A stretch of 64,000 nt of DNA, taken from positions 1 to 64,000 of the forward strand of contig NZ_VCBA01000009.1 in assembly GCF_007995245.1 (NCBI RefSeq), read 5' to 3'. Each line of letters begins with the position of its first letter. Position 1 is the first letter of the stretch. The position numbers and the translations under genes are program-made. The stretch comes from Tateyamaria sp. syn59 (GTDB lineage: Bacteria; Pseudomonadota; Alphaproteobacteria; Rhodobacterales; Rhodobacteraceae). The notes beneath the pieces are model-generated. The model saw only the letters and a list, made by a program, of their open reading frames with translations. It was not told where the DNA came from and did no database searches. Positions 42,244 through 51,609 of this stretch are shown here, one piece after another.

Positions 42244-42438
42244 TGCTCGGCTCTGTCGCATTGGCTTGCGGTACTGAGCTGGGAACGGAGCCTGGCACTA
42301 TGATCCAATCAGGTGTTCGGCACTTTCGCAAGCCTGTCAGACAACCTTGACATACGCACGCAACCACAGGCATTGCATGTGCACCAAGCGTCGACGCGTG
42401 CCAGGCAACTACGATCTGCAATCGCTGAGGATCTTACC

Positions 42439-42921
42439 ATGACGCAGCATTCTCCATCTCTGATCTTTTTCTGTGATCCCGGAATGGGAAACCGGCAAAG
42501 CTTGGAACTCGACCCGTTCGAACAGGCCTTTCTTTGTGTAGCGCGGCATTTCTTTGAGACGCACGATGCGCCTGACACACAGTGCTGGATGCAAGCATTC
42601 ATGGCGGCAGAACAGCGTTTTCCACCACCTTTCGGTGCAACAATTGCGCATGCAATTTCATTAGCGGTCAGTGCGCTAGCGACGCGCAGGGGATCATTTG
42701 CATATTACCGAAACAGTCATGCATTGGCAGACCATGCCATCACCCGGGAAGAACAATATCTGCTTCAGGTCCTGCGCGGCTTAAGGTCCGGTGACACAAC
42801 ACATCTGCAAACCAAAGCACTGATGTTGTGCTGCGGCGATGATACACAGCCATTTCTGGCAGCTTTGGAAAGGCTATGCCTGATCACTGGGGACGTCACG
42901 GAGTTGCGATTTCAACCCTGA
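42439..42921 (+). CDS. Conserved protein of unknown function, paralogue of the gene at 18169
   Basis: A 160-residue, mainly helical soluble protein. GAGG lies 9 bp before the ATG at 42439; the longer open frame upstream is unsupported. It is related to the protein at 18169: shared LDxxExxxLxVARxxxxT spacing, EEQYLLQVLRGLRSGDTTHL and ALMLCCGDDTQPFLAALERL. The N-terminal part (IFFCDPGMGNRQSLELDPF) differs. No enzymatic motif was found. It lies between the fused peptide-type ATPase (divergent) and the AraC regulator. Two copies in one 64-kb window suggest a family spread in accessory DNA. Function unknown. Confidence 0.7.
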   Translation: MTQHSPSLIFFCDPGMGNRQSLELDPFEQAFLCVARHFFETHDAPDTQCWMQAFMAAEQRFPPPFGATIAHAISLAVSALATRRGSFAYYRNSHALADHAITREEQYLLQVLRGLRSGDTTHLQTKALMLCCGDDTQPFLAALERLCLITGDVTELRFQP

Positions 42922-43145
42922 GTCAAGGGTAGTCCGAAGCGATCTGCAACCTGTCGACCGACCAATTGGTTTACAGGCTACTTATACCAATCAAGACCGC
43001 ACCGCGGCCAAGGCACGCGGCTTGCGCGGATACTTACCTTCCAATAACGTTCAGCTCCGCAACGCCACACCGCGTTGCATAGCAAGCGCATACCATCGCC
43101 AGCCTACGCTCAAACTGGGTTCCAACCGACGTGCAAGGTGATGCG

Positions 43146-44006
43146 ATGACTTTTATGCCCAACATGACTGCCTCGACACGCATGATGCGGGTGCTGGAAC
43201 CTTTGTCATGGCGGCGTTTGCCCGGCGTGATTGGGGACGTTTGGAGTGTTCGTTTCCAATCCGGTGGCGGCGGCCACTACATGGCACCAAACCCGCGGCT
43301 GGTTGTGTTCCTGAACGAACCGACAGACGCACTTCACTTCCGCATTGCGGATAGCACGACTTGGCAAAACGGTGTTCAGGCGCTTTACGTGCCTGGAGGA
43401 GTGCCATTGCGCAGTGCCGTTTCCGAGGCGTGCAAGCTGAAGCATCTCGATCTCCATCTTGATACGATCCCACTCTTGCGAAGAATGCAGGCCATGGGGG
43501 CGCATCACCTCGTTCGCAAACCGGTCATTTGTACACAGTCCAGGGCGGTAACTCACCTTGCCGACGTGCTTGCCGAAGAAGTGTGCAACCCGCGTCGCCC
43601 CAGTATGGTCGCAGACGGACTGGTTTCAGCACTTTTGGCTGAAATTCTGGATATCGGGAAGGTGTCTGATCCGATTGAGTTAGCCGCACAAAACCATGCT
43701 GTATTTGAAGATTTACGCGCTTTTGTATCTGATCACCTCCAGGATCGTATCACGGTTTCTGACATGGCCGAAGTCATCGGCGTGTCAGAAAGCTGGTTGA
43801 CCCGTCTCTGCCGAAAAGAACTTGATACGACGCCTCTGCGCTGGCTGATGGACCAACGTCTCAGCGCTGCGAAAGAGCTGATGCGGCAAACAAATGGAAC
43901 GTTGTCTGAGATTGCGGCAGCCACGGGTTTTGCAGACCAGGCGCACCTTACGCGCAACTTCAGGGCCGCTGTTGGGCAGACCCCAGCCATCTGGCGTAAG
44001 GGATAA
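43146..44006 (+). CDS. AraC-family regulator of the siderophore system
   Basis: A 286-residue regulator. The C-terminal ~100 residues hold the two helix-turn-helix units: ITVSDMAEVIGVSESWLTRL and GTLSEIAAATGFADQAHLTR, then NFRAAVGQTPAIWRKG. The N-terminal ~180 residues are a ligand domain without a clear match. AAGGTGA precedes the ATG at 43146. It lies 97 bp before a siderophore-type TonB receptor and the ABC genes in the same direction. Regulators of this form (PchR, YbtA, AlcR) bind the ferri-siderophore and activate its own receptor operon, so the same is likely here. That is inference from family and position. Confidence 0.85.
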   Translation: MTFMPNMTASTRMMRVLEPLSWRRLPGVIGDVWSVRFQSGGGGHYMAPNPRLVVFLNEPTDALHFRIADSTTWQNGVQALYVPGGVPLRSAVSEACKLKHLDLHLDTIPLLRRMQAMGAHHLVRKPVICTQSRAVTHLADVLAEEVCNPRRPSMVADGLVSALLAEILDIGKVSDPIELAAQNHAVFEDLRAFVSDHLQDRITVSDMAEVIGVSESWLTRLCRKELDTTPLRWLMDQRLSAAKELMRQTNGTLSEIAAATGFADQAHLTRNFRAAVGQTPAIWRKG

Positions 44007-44102
44007 GATGTGCAGAATGGATCAAAAAACGCCAGTCTGATCCAAGACTGCTGTTGCCATACGCGCTAGCGAGCCTTTGGGAAAATACCCGGGGGACACA
44101 TT

Positions 44103-46214
44103 ATGAAACGGATTATCAAACTTCTATGCCTGTCAGGCACAACGTTTGGATTGGGCGCTCAAGCACTTTTAGCACAGTCCACCGCAGACCTGATCGACCC
44201 GGTTGACCTTGGCAAACTGATTTTGAACGCGGCTCCATCTGACCCTGTGCCAGGGTATGTGGCTGACCGCTCCGCCACGGCGTCAAAGTCCGGGACACCG
44301 ATCCTAGAAATTCCGCAATCGGTTTCCGTGGTCACCGGCGAACAGATCGAGGATCAAGGGGCCACCACGCTCGGCGATACTTTAGGATACTCCGCAGGTG
44401 TCTTCGCACAGCCCTTTGGCACAGACCCCCGGTTCGATAGCCCAACGATCCGAGGCTTCAACGGGTCGGAAGCGCAGTATCTCAACGGGCTGCGCATCTT
44501 GCGGAACCTTGGCGCACCCTCATTCGAAATCTACTCACTCGAACGCGTTGAAATACTCAAAGGGCCAGCGTCTGTGCTATATGGCTCAGGCAGTCCCGGT
44601 GGTGTCATCAACCAGGTCCAGAAACGTGCACAATTCCTGACATTTGGTGAGGCCGGCGTTGGTCTTGGCGATCCTCAAGCGACCGAGGCCTTTGTCGATT
44701 GGAACGCTGCCGTTTCCGACACGTTTGCCGCGCGCATAACGGCCGTTGCCCGCGACAGTGAAGAAGACGTGGAAGAACTTGAACAACAACGGCGCTATCT
44801 CGGCCTTGCGACGCGCTGGAGCATTACGCCCAGCACAGAGCTTCAGTTTCTCGGCTCGTATCAGGAAGACGACCCGATCACGCCCGCTGGCGTTCCCTTT
44901 GATCTCGTCGGCACGGGCATTGATGAACAATTGCGCGACTCTTATGCCGGTGATCCGACCGACGACAGGAGTGAACGCAAGAACCTCAATCTGGGATTCC
45001 AAATGCGTCACGATTTGGACAACAACTGGGCGCTCGATGCCAACTTCCGCTACCAGAACTTTGATTGGGACTACACGGGCTTTTTTGTACAAAACGCAGT
45101 TGCGGACGGGGATACGATCAACCGCGGCGGTATCAACCAGCTTGAGGACTCCGAGACCGTCAACTTGGACCTGCGGCTAAGCGGAACTGTCGAGACAGGC
45201 GCGGTCACACATGACTTACTCTTTGGTATGGAGTATTTGCGCTATGACTTGGTGGATCGGACAGAGTTTCTGAACGCTAACCCCATCAGCCTATCGAACC
45301 CAGTCCGCACTGGCGCTGACCTAAGGGGACCGACATTTTTTATCGTCAACGACCTGGTGCAGGAACAGGTGGCATTTTACGCTCAGGACGAATTTAGTAC
45401 GGGAAACTGGCGCGGCTCATTGGCCATCCGGCACGACCGGAGCGAAATCAAAGGGCGCAGTGGAAACAGCCTTGGTATTTCCGAAATCGACCAAGATGAC
45501 ACAGAAACCACCGGTCGGATCGGGCTGTCTTATGTATTCGACAACGGGGTTGCGCCCTATGGCAGTTATACAACCTCCTTCGATCCGGAAATTGGCTCTG
45601 ACATCGACGGCAATGCATTGAAACCAACCGAGGGCGAGCAGTGGGAGGTCGGTTTGAAGTGGCAACCCGATGGCCTCGATGCGTTGTTCACCGCCGCCAT
45701 CTATGATCTGCGTCAGCAGAACATTCCCAATACTGTGACAGAAGGTACTGCAACGGGCACTCGCCAGATTGGCGAAGCCCATTCGCGCGGGCTGGAGCTT
45801 GAGGGCACGATCGACCTCAACAACGGCTGGAGCATTCGCGGGCAATACACCTACAACCAAACCAAGGTTCTGTCAGGAGTCAACGAAGGCAACGAATTGC
45901 CAAACGCGCCCGAGCAAAGCTTCGGACTTTTTGCAAACTATGCCTTTGACGGCGGCTCCCAACTCGGCGGCCTTGAACTGGGCGGTGGCGTGCGCTTTAT
46001 CGACAATCGTTTTGGCGACGCAGGCAACACCCTTGGCCTTGAAGGTGTGACATTGCTCGACGTGCGCGCAAGCTATCAAGTGCGCGAGAATTTGAACATG
46101 TCGCTCAACATAACCAACCTCACCGACCAGGCATATGTTGCAAATTGCGGCCCGTTCGGGTGCTTTTTCGGGGATGGTCGAACGCTCCAGGCACGTGTGA
46201 CCTACCAGTGGTAA
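44103..46214 (+). CDS. TonB-dependent siderophore receptor B (FhuA/FhuE-like)
   Basis: A 703-residue outer-membrane receptor. Signal peptide to about LLAQS, then DPVDLGKLIL at the TonB-box position. The plug has GTPILEIPQSVSVVTGEQIE, TLGDTLGYSAGV, PTIRGFNG and ERVEILKGPASVLYGSGSPG followed by GVINQVQKR; the LYG-x-x-x-PGG form marks the TonB-siderophore receptor subfamily (hydroxamate or catecholate). The barrel ends in RTLQARVTYQW. A C-terminal loop contains two Cys (VANCGPFGCFFG). The gene follows the AraC regulator and precedes the binding protein, so it is the outer-membrane entry for this system. The precise siderophore is unknown. Confidence 0.92.
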   Translation: MKRIIKLLCLSGTTFGLGAQALLAQSTADLIDPVDLGKLILNAAPSDPVPGYVADRSATASKSGTPILEIPQSVSVVTGEQIEDQGATTLGDTLGYSAGVFAQPFGTDPRFDSPTIRGFNGSEAQYLNGLRILRNLGAPSFEIYSLERVEILKGPASVLYGSGSPGGVINQVQKRAQFLTFGEAGVGLGDPQATEAFVDWNAAVSDTFAARITAVARDSEEDVEELEQQRRYLGLATRWSITPSTELQFLGSYQEDDPITPAGVPFDLVGTGIDEQLRDSYAGDPTDDRSERKNLNLGFQMRHDLDNNWALDANFRYQNFDWDYTGFFVQNAVADGDTINRGGINQLEDSETVNLDLRLSGTVETGAVTHDLLFGMEYLRYDLVDRTEFLNANPISLSNPVRTGADLRGPTFFIVNDLVQEQVAFYAQDEFSTGNWRGSLAIRHDRSEIKGRSGNSLGISEIDQDDTETTGRIGLSYVFDNGVAPYGSYTTSFDPEIGSDIDGNALKPTEGEQWEVGLKWQPDGLDALFTAAIYDLRQQNIPNTVTEGTATGTRQIGEAHSRGLELEGTIDLNNGWSIRGQYTYNQTKVLSGVNEGNELPNAPEQSFGLFANYAFDGGSQLGGLELGGGVRFIDNRFGDAGNTLGLEGVTLLDVRASYQVRENLNMSLNITNLTDQAYVANCGPFGCFFGDGRTLQARVTYQW

Positions 46215-46629
46215 TGGAGTTCTTGTAGAGGCGCTGGAACCGTTTCAAGCCTGTGTATCGATACGCAAAAGCTTGTTTCCGCGGAAATCGGCCTGCTTAA
46301 GGGAGCACTGCCTTCATCCGTTTAATCATGCGACCGTTAACACTGTGCGCGGCAATGCGATTAGACTGTAAGGTTACTCTATACATGTCGTAAGCCAAAG
46401 GTTGGTGAGCCGCGTCTATATCAGTCGGCCTCCTGCTCGAAATACATGCTGGCCGACGGTAAAAGTGTTGGATCGGCGGACGATAGATGGTCCAAACCGG
46501 CACCGTAAACCTGCTTGCAGTCAGCACTATTGAAGGCGCAGGACGATGCTCGCATATCAGCGAAACTGATCACGCCGCTACTGGCTGCGCACCAGATTGG
46601 CTCTGGTCATTGGCGGACAAGGTAGGCAT
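46215..46629. other. Gap between receptor B and the siderophore ABC operon
   Basis: About 415 bp without a convincing gene. TTTCCGCGGAAA (46276-46287) is a perfect 12-bp palindrome about 60 bp after the receptor stop and could be a short terminator or an operator. A separate promoter for the ABC operon should lie in the remainder. Confidence 0.45.
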
Positions 46630-47655
46630 ATGCTTGTCGTGAGCCCGCGTCGTTCGCCAGCCACACCATTTCATTCCAATGGAAATAGGTTCGCTGTCGT
46701 GGTGCTGCGCCTTGCATGTATGCTGCTCATACTCTTTCTGCCGGTCATGGCGACGGCAGATCCTCGTGTGCTGCATCATCGCTTTGGACACACGGAAATC
46801 TCTGGGACACCGCAACGCGTCGTATCACTTTCGTTCATTGGCCATGACTATCTTCTGGGCCTTGGGCATGTTCCGATCGCGCTGCGCTATTGGTACGGGA
46901 ACAACCCGTCCGGCGTTTGGCCGTGGGCTTCCGAATACCTGGGCGATGCACAGCCGCACATCATTACAGGTGGTATAGATGTCGAGGCGATCGCGCTGCT
47001 TAAACCCGACCTTATCTTGGCACAGTGGTCCGGCATCACTGAAACCGAATACCATTTACTCTCCAGTATCGCGCCGACATTGCCGCCGCCTGCAGGTGCC
47101 AGCGACTTCAGCGCGACGTGGCAACAGATGACACGTCAAGTCGGACGCGCCTTGGGCATCGAGGAGACGGCGGAAGCACAAATTGCCCAGATTGAAGCAC
47201 GATTTGCGAGGCTGCGCGGTGCCTATCCACATTGGCAGGGCCGAACAGCCTCAGCGGTTTGGCCAGATCAGATTGGTGCATACACCCGCGCGGATTTGCG
47301 CGGGCAGTTTCTGGAACAGCTTGGCTTTGTAAACGCCCCACAAGTCGAGGCGCTGGCCGGACCCACCACGTACAATGTCCGTCTGTCTCAAGAACAGTTG
47401 GACCCAATTGATACAGATCTGCTGCTCTGGCTGACTGTCGCTGATCCAAAAAACAGTCTTGAGCGGATCACGCTGCGCCGGTCGATGCGAGCATACCGGG
47501 AAGGTCGCGAGATTGTTGCTGACCCGGTTTTGACGGCGGCACTGAGCCATTCCAGCCCCCTCGCCCTGAACTATGCCTTGGATCGGCTAGAGCCGATGAT
47601 TGAGGCCGCTTTGGATGGGAAACCCGACACAACTGTTCCCGGTGTGCCCGAATGA
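46630..47655 (+). CDS. Siderophore ABC transporter substrate-binding protein (FhuD type)
   Basis: A 341-residue binding protein with a late signal peptide (RLACMLLILFLPVMATADP, about residues 26-45), so the first ~25 residues may not be used or the true start could be the Met just before LLILF. Mature features: TEISGTPQRVVSLSFIGHDYLLGLG, GGIDVEAIALLKPDLILAQW, YHLLSSIAPTL and WLTVADPKNSL. The pattern fits FhuD/ferrichrome-type proteins with a rigid backbone helix. The stop overlaps the permease start (ATGA). It hands the ferric siderophore from receptor B to the permease pair. Confidence 0.85.
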   Translation: MLVVSPRRSPATPFHSNGNRFAVVVLRLACMLLILFLPVMATADPRVLHHRFGHTEISGTPQRVVSLSFIGHDYLLGLGHVPIALRYWYGNNPSGVWPWASEYLGDAQPHIITGGIDVEAIALLKPDLILAQWSGITETEYHLLSSIAPTLPPPAGASDFSATWQQMTRQVGRALGIEETAEAQIAQIEARFARLRGAYPHWQGRTASAVWPDQIGAYTRADLRGQFLEQLGFVNAPQVEALAGPTTYNVRLSQEQLDPIDTDLLLWLTVADPKNSLERITLRRSMRAYREGREIVADPVLTAALSHSSPLALNYALDRLEPMIEAALDGKPDTTVPGVPE

Positions 47656-48632
47656 ATCGAAGTATGGGAGTAGTTGCGCTGTGTGCGGCAGTGGCGTCGC
47701 TTGGACTTGGGGTGCGCGATGTGCCCCTTGGCGAAGTTGTCGATGCGCTGCTGAACTTCGATGCAAGTAACGCAGACCACATGGTTGTTCGGGAGTTGCG
47801 CGTTGCACGTGCGGTGGCTGCTCTGATCGGCGGCGCTGCGCTTGGTGTTGCCGGGGCGCTTATGCAAACGATGACGCGGAACCCTCTGGCTGATCCAGGC
47901 ATTTTAGGCATCAACAGTGGTGCAGCTTTTGGCGTTGCCGTCGGCATCTGGGCGTTGCAACTGACGGCGCCCGGTGCACTCGTTATCCCCGCTTTGGCCG
48001 GCGCTACGGTATCAGCTGTCCTTGTTCTGCTGTTGGGTGGTGGCATGCGACGCGACGGGCCTGACCCGATCCGCATGGTGCTTGTCGGAGCGGGTTTGAG
48101 CGCCCTATTTCTTTCGCTGACCTGGGGTCTGCTGATCCTCAGCCGCCAATCCCTGGACATTTATAGATACTGGGTTCTTGGCGGCTTCAACCAGATCGAT
48201 CCCCAAAGCCTTTGGGCCGTGTCGCCCTTGTTTGTTCTTGGCTTCATAGCGGCAGCAATCGCTTCATTTCTGCTCAACCCGTTGGCTGTCGGAGACGACA
48301 CTGCGCGTGCACTAGGTGTGCGCGTTGGACTGACACGTCTGGTCAGTTTGATTGCCGTTGTGCTGCTGTGCGGGACAACCGTTTCGGTTGCGGGACCTAT
48401 CGCCTTTGTAGGGCTTGTCGTTCCGCATCTTGTGCGGCCATTCGTACATGGTGACACAAGACGGCTTGCTTTTGGATCGGCGGTACTGGGTGCAGCACTG
48501 GCGATGATTGCGGATGTAGCGGGGCGTTTCATACTGCCCGGACAAGAGGTTGAGGCAGGCGCCGTGATGGCACTGATTGGCGGTGCGGCCTTGGTCCTTC
48601 TCGTACAACGACGGCGCGAGGTGCGGTTGTGA
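47652..48632 (+). CDS. Siderophore ABC permease 1 (FecCD family)
   Basis: A 326-residue permease with about nine helices. Family blocks: RELRVARAVAALIGGAALG, GALMQTMTRNPLADPGILGI, NSGAAFGVAVGIW and AFVGLVVPHLVRPFVHGDTR with the ATPase-docking loop. It pairs with the next gene product as a heterodimer, as in FecCD and FepDG. It overlaps both neighbours by 4 nt, so it is tightly coupled within the operon. Inner membrane. Confidence 0.92.
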   Translation: MNRSMGVVALCAAVASLGLGVRDVPLGEVVDALLNFDASNADHMVVRELRVARAVAALIGGAALGVAGALMQTMTRNPLADPGILGINSGAAFGVAVGIWALQLTAPGALVIPALAGATVSAVLVLLLGGGMRRDGPDPIRMVLVGAGLSALFLSLTWGLLILSRQSLDIYRYWVLGGFNQIDPQSLWAVSPLFVLGFIAAAIASFLLNPLAVGDDTARALGVRVGLTRLVSLIAVVLLCGTTVSVAGPIAFVGLVVPHLVRPFVHGDTRRLAFGSAVLGAALAMIADVAGRFILPGQEVEAGAVMALIGGAALVLLVQRRREVRL

Positions 48633-49657
48633 CAACGCTTGTTCTCCGCAATCGCCTGTTGTCAGCACGGATCACAAGCAGGATCGTCGTCGTCAATGCG
48701 CTGCTGCTGCTTGGTGTGCTGGCGATGCTGGCAACCGGGTTGCTGGGCGGCACGTTTCCGATCACATTTTCGGATGTTTTGGCCGCGCTCAACGGCACCG
48801 CCGACCAGGTCACCCAGATGGTTGTTCTCGAAAATCGCTTGCCACGGTTGTTGACGGCTCTGGGTGTCGGCCTTGCATTTGGATTGGCAGGCGAGATGGT
48901 GCAAACGCTCTTGCGCAACCCGCTCGCCTCCCCCGATGTGATCGGGTTCAGCGCCGGAGCGGGGCTTGGCGCTGTGATGTCAGTTGCTCTCATCGGAACA
49001 ACAGCGTTTGTTTTGCTCGGCGCATTGGCAGGGGGCGCTTTGGCTGCCACGCTGCTGTTGGCCTTGAGTTGGAACAAGGGGCTGACGCCGGGCGCCATTG
49101 TGCTGGTCGGTGTCGGTTTGACGGTAAGCCTTGGTGTCATCACCGATCTACTGATGACACGGCTTGACGCCAATAATGTCGGCGAGTTGGTCAAGTGGAT
49201 CGTTGGGTCGCTCAATGCGCGCAGTTGGGATGATACCGGACTGATCTGGGCTGGTCTCGCAGCAGTCGCACCACTGTGTTTTTGGCAACAGTTTTCCTTG
49301 AACCGCCTTTCGGTCGCCGATGATGTGGCAATCAGTTGGGGCCTGCCGGTTGTAAGAATACGTCTGATCACCATCACTTTGGCCGTTGTCCTTGTCGCCT
49401 TGTGCGTCGCAACCGCCGGCCCACTGCCATTTGTGGCCTTCGTGGCCGGACCGATTGCGCATGGGCTGAACGGTCTGCCGCGTCCCACGTTGTTCTCTGC
49501 CGCTCTTGTTGGCGCGCTGGTGACCCTATTGGCAGACCGGGCGGCCCAAGCATTGCCTGCGCTTTTCGTTTTGCCTGCTGGGATCTTCACCGCGCTGATT
49601 GGTGCACCGGTGTTGATCTGGGTCCTCATCCTCCAAAGTCGAAAGGCGCGTAGATGA
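48629..49657 (+). CDS. Siderophore ABC permease 2 (FecCD family)
   Basis: A 342-residue permease of the same family: VLENRLPRLLTALGVGLAFG, GEMVQTLLRNPLASPDVIGF, SAGAGLGAVMSVAL and FVAFVAGPIAHGLNG in place of the usual AFVGLVVPHxxR, a divergent docking loop. The start is GTG within the preceding stop (GTGA), and its own stop overlaps the ATPase start (ATGA). It completes the heterodimeric channel. The weaker docking motif suggests that permease 1 makes the main contact with the ATPase; this is inference. Confidence 0.92.
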   Translation: MTTLVLRNRLLSARITSRIVVVNALLLLGVLAMLATGLLGGTFPITFSDVLAALNGTADQVTQMVVLENRLPRLLTALGVGLAFGLAGEMVQTLLRNPLASPDVIGFSAGAGLGAVMSVALIGTTAFVLLGALAGGALAATLLLALSWNKGLTPGAIVLVGVGLTVSLGVITDLLMTRLDANNVGELVKWIVGSLNARSWDDTGLIWAGLAAVAPLCFWQQFSLNRLSVADDVAISWGLPVVRIRLITITLAVVLVALCVATAGPLPFVAFVAGPIAHGLNGLPRPTLFSAALVGALVTLLADRAAQALPALFVLPAGIFTALIGAPVLIWVLILQSRKARR

Positions 49658-50430
49658 CATCGCAACTGGTCACGCGAGATCTTGAATTCAGCTATGGCAA
49701 TGGCCCAGTGCTGGACGGGATCACGCTTGATATTCCAAGCGGCAAGGTCACGGCGATTGTCGGCCCCAACGCCTGCGGCAAATCCACCTTGCTTCGCTGT
49801 CTTGCGCGATTGATTGTACCAAAGAGCGGCGCAGCATTATTGAACGGCACGCCACTGCATCGCCAAAACACCCGCGCTGTCGCACGCGCCATTGCACTGC
49901 TGCCACAAAGTGCCGAGGCCCCGACGGGCATGCGGGTCATCGACCTTGTTGCGCGTGGACGCACGCCACATCAGAACCCGCTTCAACAATGGTCCGACCG
50001 GGATGAGAGGGTCGTTCGCGAAGCGCTCACCCAAGTCGGGCTCGAAGATGAGGCCGACCGTCCCTTGTCCGATCTGTCGGGCGGCCAAAGGCAGCGGGCC
50101 TGGATTGCGATGGTCTTGGCGCAAGACACCGGCATACTGCTCCTTGATGAACCAACGACGTTTCTTGATCTGCACTACCAGATTGGAACGCTCAAACTGG
50201 TGCGGCAGCTGCAACAAGAGCGTGATCTAACGGTCGTCATGGTTTTGCACGACATCAATCTGGCCGCACGATTTGCTGACCACATCATAGCCTTGCGCAG
50301 CGGCGGCATCGTTTGCCAAGGCACACCAAAAGAGGTGGTCACGAAAGCCAATATTTTCGCCATCTACGATTTGCATTCGGAGATCATCACCGGGCCAATC
50401 GACGATCTACCCCATGTCATTCCACTCTGA
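49654..50430 (+). CDS. Siderophore ABC ATP-binding protein (FecE/FepC type)
   Basis: A 258-residue ATPase. Walker A GPNACGKSTLLRCLARL, signature DLSGGQRQRAWIAMVLAQDT, Walker B ILLLDEPTTFLD (the TTFLD form is standard for FepC/FecE) and H-loop VMVLHDINLAARFADH. RGRTPHQNPLQQWSDRDE is the conserved insertion of this group. It is the last component of the importer and is followed 9 bp later by a siderophore-interacting flavoprotein, so uptake and iron release are encoded together. Confidence 0.94.
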   Translation: MTSQLVTRDLEFSYGNGPVLDGITLDIPSGKVTAIVGPNACGKSTLLRCLARLIVPKSGAALLNGTPLHRQNTRAVARAIALLPQSAEAPTGMRVIDLVARGRTPHQNPLQQWSDRDERVVREALTQVGLEDEADRPLSDLSGGQRQRAWIAMVLAQDTGILLLDEPTTFLDLHYQIGTLKLVRQLQQERDLTVVMVLHDINLAARFADHIIALRSGGIVCQGTPKEVVTKANIFAIYDLHSEIITGPIDDLPHVIPL

Positions 50431-50439
50431 GAGCACACC

Positions 50440-51465
50440 ATGAAAGTCTATTCCGATATCGACGGACTGACATTTGCCGCAATGAAGGGTTTGATGCTGC
50501 ACGAGGCCACGGAACATGGCTTGCCAGTTTTGGACAACAGTGCCGACAGTCTGCGGATCCAGTCAGAATACGGCGTTTTTGGTATTGTGGACCGTGGCTC
50601 AAACGCTATCAGGATCGAAGTTGAGGCTGATGGCCCAAGCAATCTGCACGTTCTGCGCGAAGGCTTGGTCGACCACATTATCCACTTCCTGCCTGATCTC
50701 ACCCAACAGATCGCGTGGTCAGATACGGTGCAAGAAGGTCTGCGTCCACCGAACTTCCAGTTTGCCGAGGTGATCGCCGCTGAACGGCTATGTCCGTCGT
50801 TCCAGCGCTTAACCCTGTGCCTATCCAAACCGGAAGGCTTTAATGATCGCGCGATCCACTTCCGGTTCGTGCTGCCGCACCAAGGGAATACCGATCCTGA
50901 GTGGCCAACACTCACCGCCAATGGTTCAACACGCTGGCCAACCGGTGACAAAGCGTTGCACAGGCCCGTCTACACCCTGCGTGCGCAGCGCGGTGCAGAG
51001 ATCGACGTTGATGTGTTTGTGCATGAAGGCGGCCAGGCATCAGACTGGGCGATACAGGTCAGACCGGGTACGCAGGTTGCCGTGATCGGGCCCGGTGGGG
51101 GCGGTGTGATCGATGCGTCCGACGTTGTACTAGCGGGCGACGAAACCGCTTATCCCGCGATATCGCGTATCATCGAAAGCCTTGCAGATGATGTATCTGG
51201 CCGCGTGATCCTTCTGAATCACGACATGCGCAAGGACTATCCGCTGCCGCAGCATCCCGGCCTTAGTGTTCAAACGGTTGGTCCGGATGCTTTTGTCACT
51301 GCAGTGTGCGCGGCGGCGTCAGCGTGCACAGATGGATACGTTTGGATCGCTGCGGAAGCAGAACAGGTTAAGTTACTGCGCAAAGCTAATGCGATTGAAA
51401 AGCATCCCAAGTCTGCGCGCTATCTTGCGACCTATTGGACACGCGTGGCTTCGGAGTCCGACTGA
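50440..51465 (+). CDS. Siderophore-interacting protein with N-terminal DUF2218-like domain
   Basis: A 341-residue cytoplasmic flavoprotein. Residues ~1-95 resemble DUF2218 (GVFGIVDRGSNAIRIEVEAD, LREGLVDHIIHFLPD). From ~105 it is a ferredoxin-reductase-like SIP domain: RLTLCLSKPEGF, HFRFVLP, RPVYTLRAQRGAEIDVDVFV with the FAD-binding RxYT, HEGGQASDWAIQVRPGTQVA, then SIP domain DVVLAGDETAYPAISRIIES and VWIAAEAEQVKLLR. SIP enzymes reduce Fe(III) in imported siderophores so the iron is released. Placement right after the ABC ATPase gene supports that. The C-terminal YLATYWTRVAS (family: Y-x-x-Y-W-R/K) is present. Confidence 0.9.
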   Translation: MKVYSDIDGLTFAAMKGLMLHEATEHGLPVLDNSADSLRIQSEYGVFGIVDRGSNAIRIEVEADGPSNLHVLREGLVDHIIHFLPDLTQQIAWSDTVQEGLRPPNFQFAEVIAAERLCPSFQRLTLCLSKPEGFNDRAIHFRFVLPHQGNTDPEWPTLTANGSTRWPTGDKALHRPVYTLRAQRGAEIDVDVFVHEGGQASDWAIQVRPGTQVAVIGPGGGGVIDASDVVLAGDETAYPAISRIIESLADDVSGRVILLNHDMRKDYPLPQHPGLSVQTVGPDAFVTAVCAAASACTDGYVWIAAEAEQVKLLRKANAIEKHPKSARYLATYWTRVASESD

Positions 51466-51609
51466 TCACGTAAATGTGCAAAAATGTCACTGGCTGTTAT
51501 CGTTAGGCGGCTGCTGCATTCTGTTTGAAGCCGCGCACTGCTAGGACGCGAGCGCCAGGCAGGCCAACGCCCCCAAGCTCCTCACCAGACCTTCCTTTGG
51601 AGCCGCGTT

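Noticed and set aside
46276-46287. TTTCCGCGGAAA palindrome as an operator
   Set aside because: Single copy, far (~340 bp) from the next gene; kept only as a note in the gap entry.
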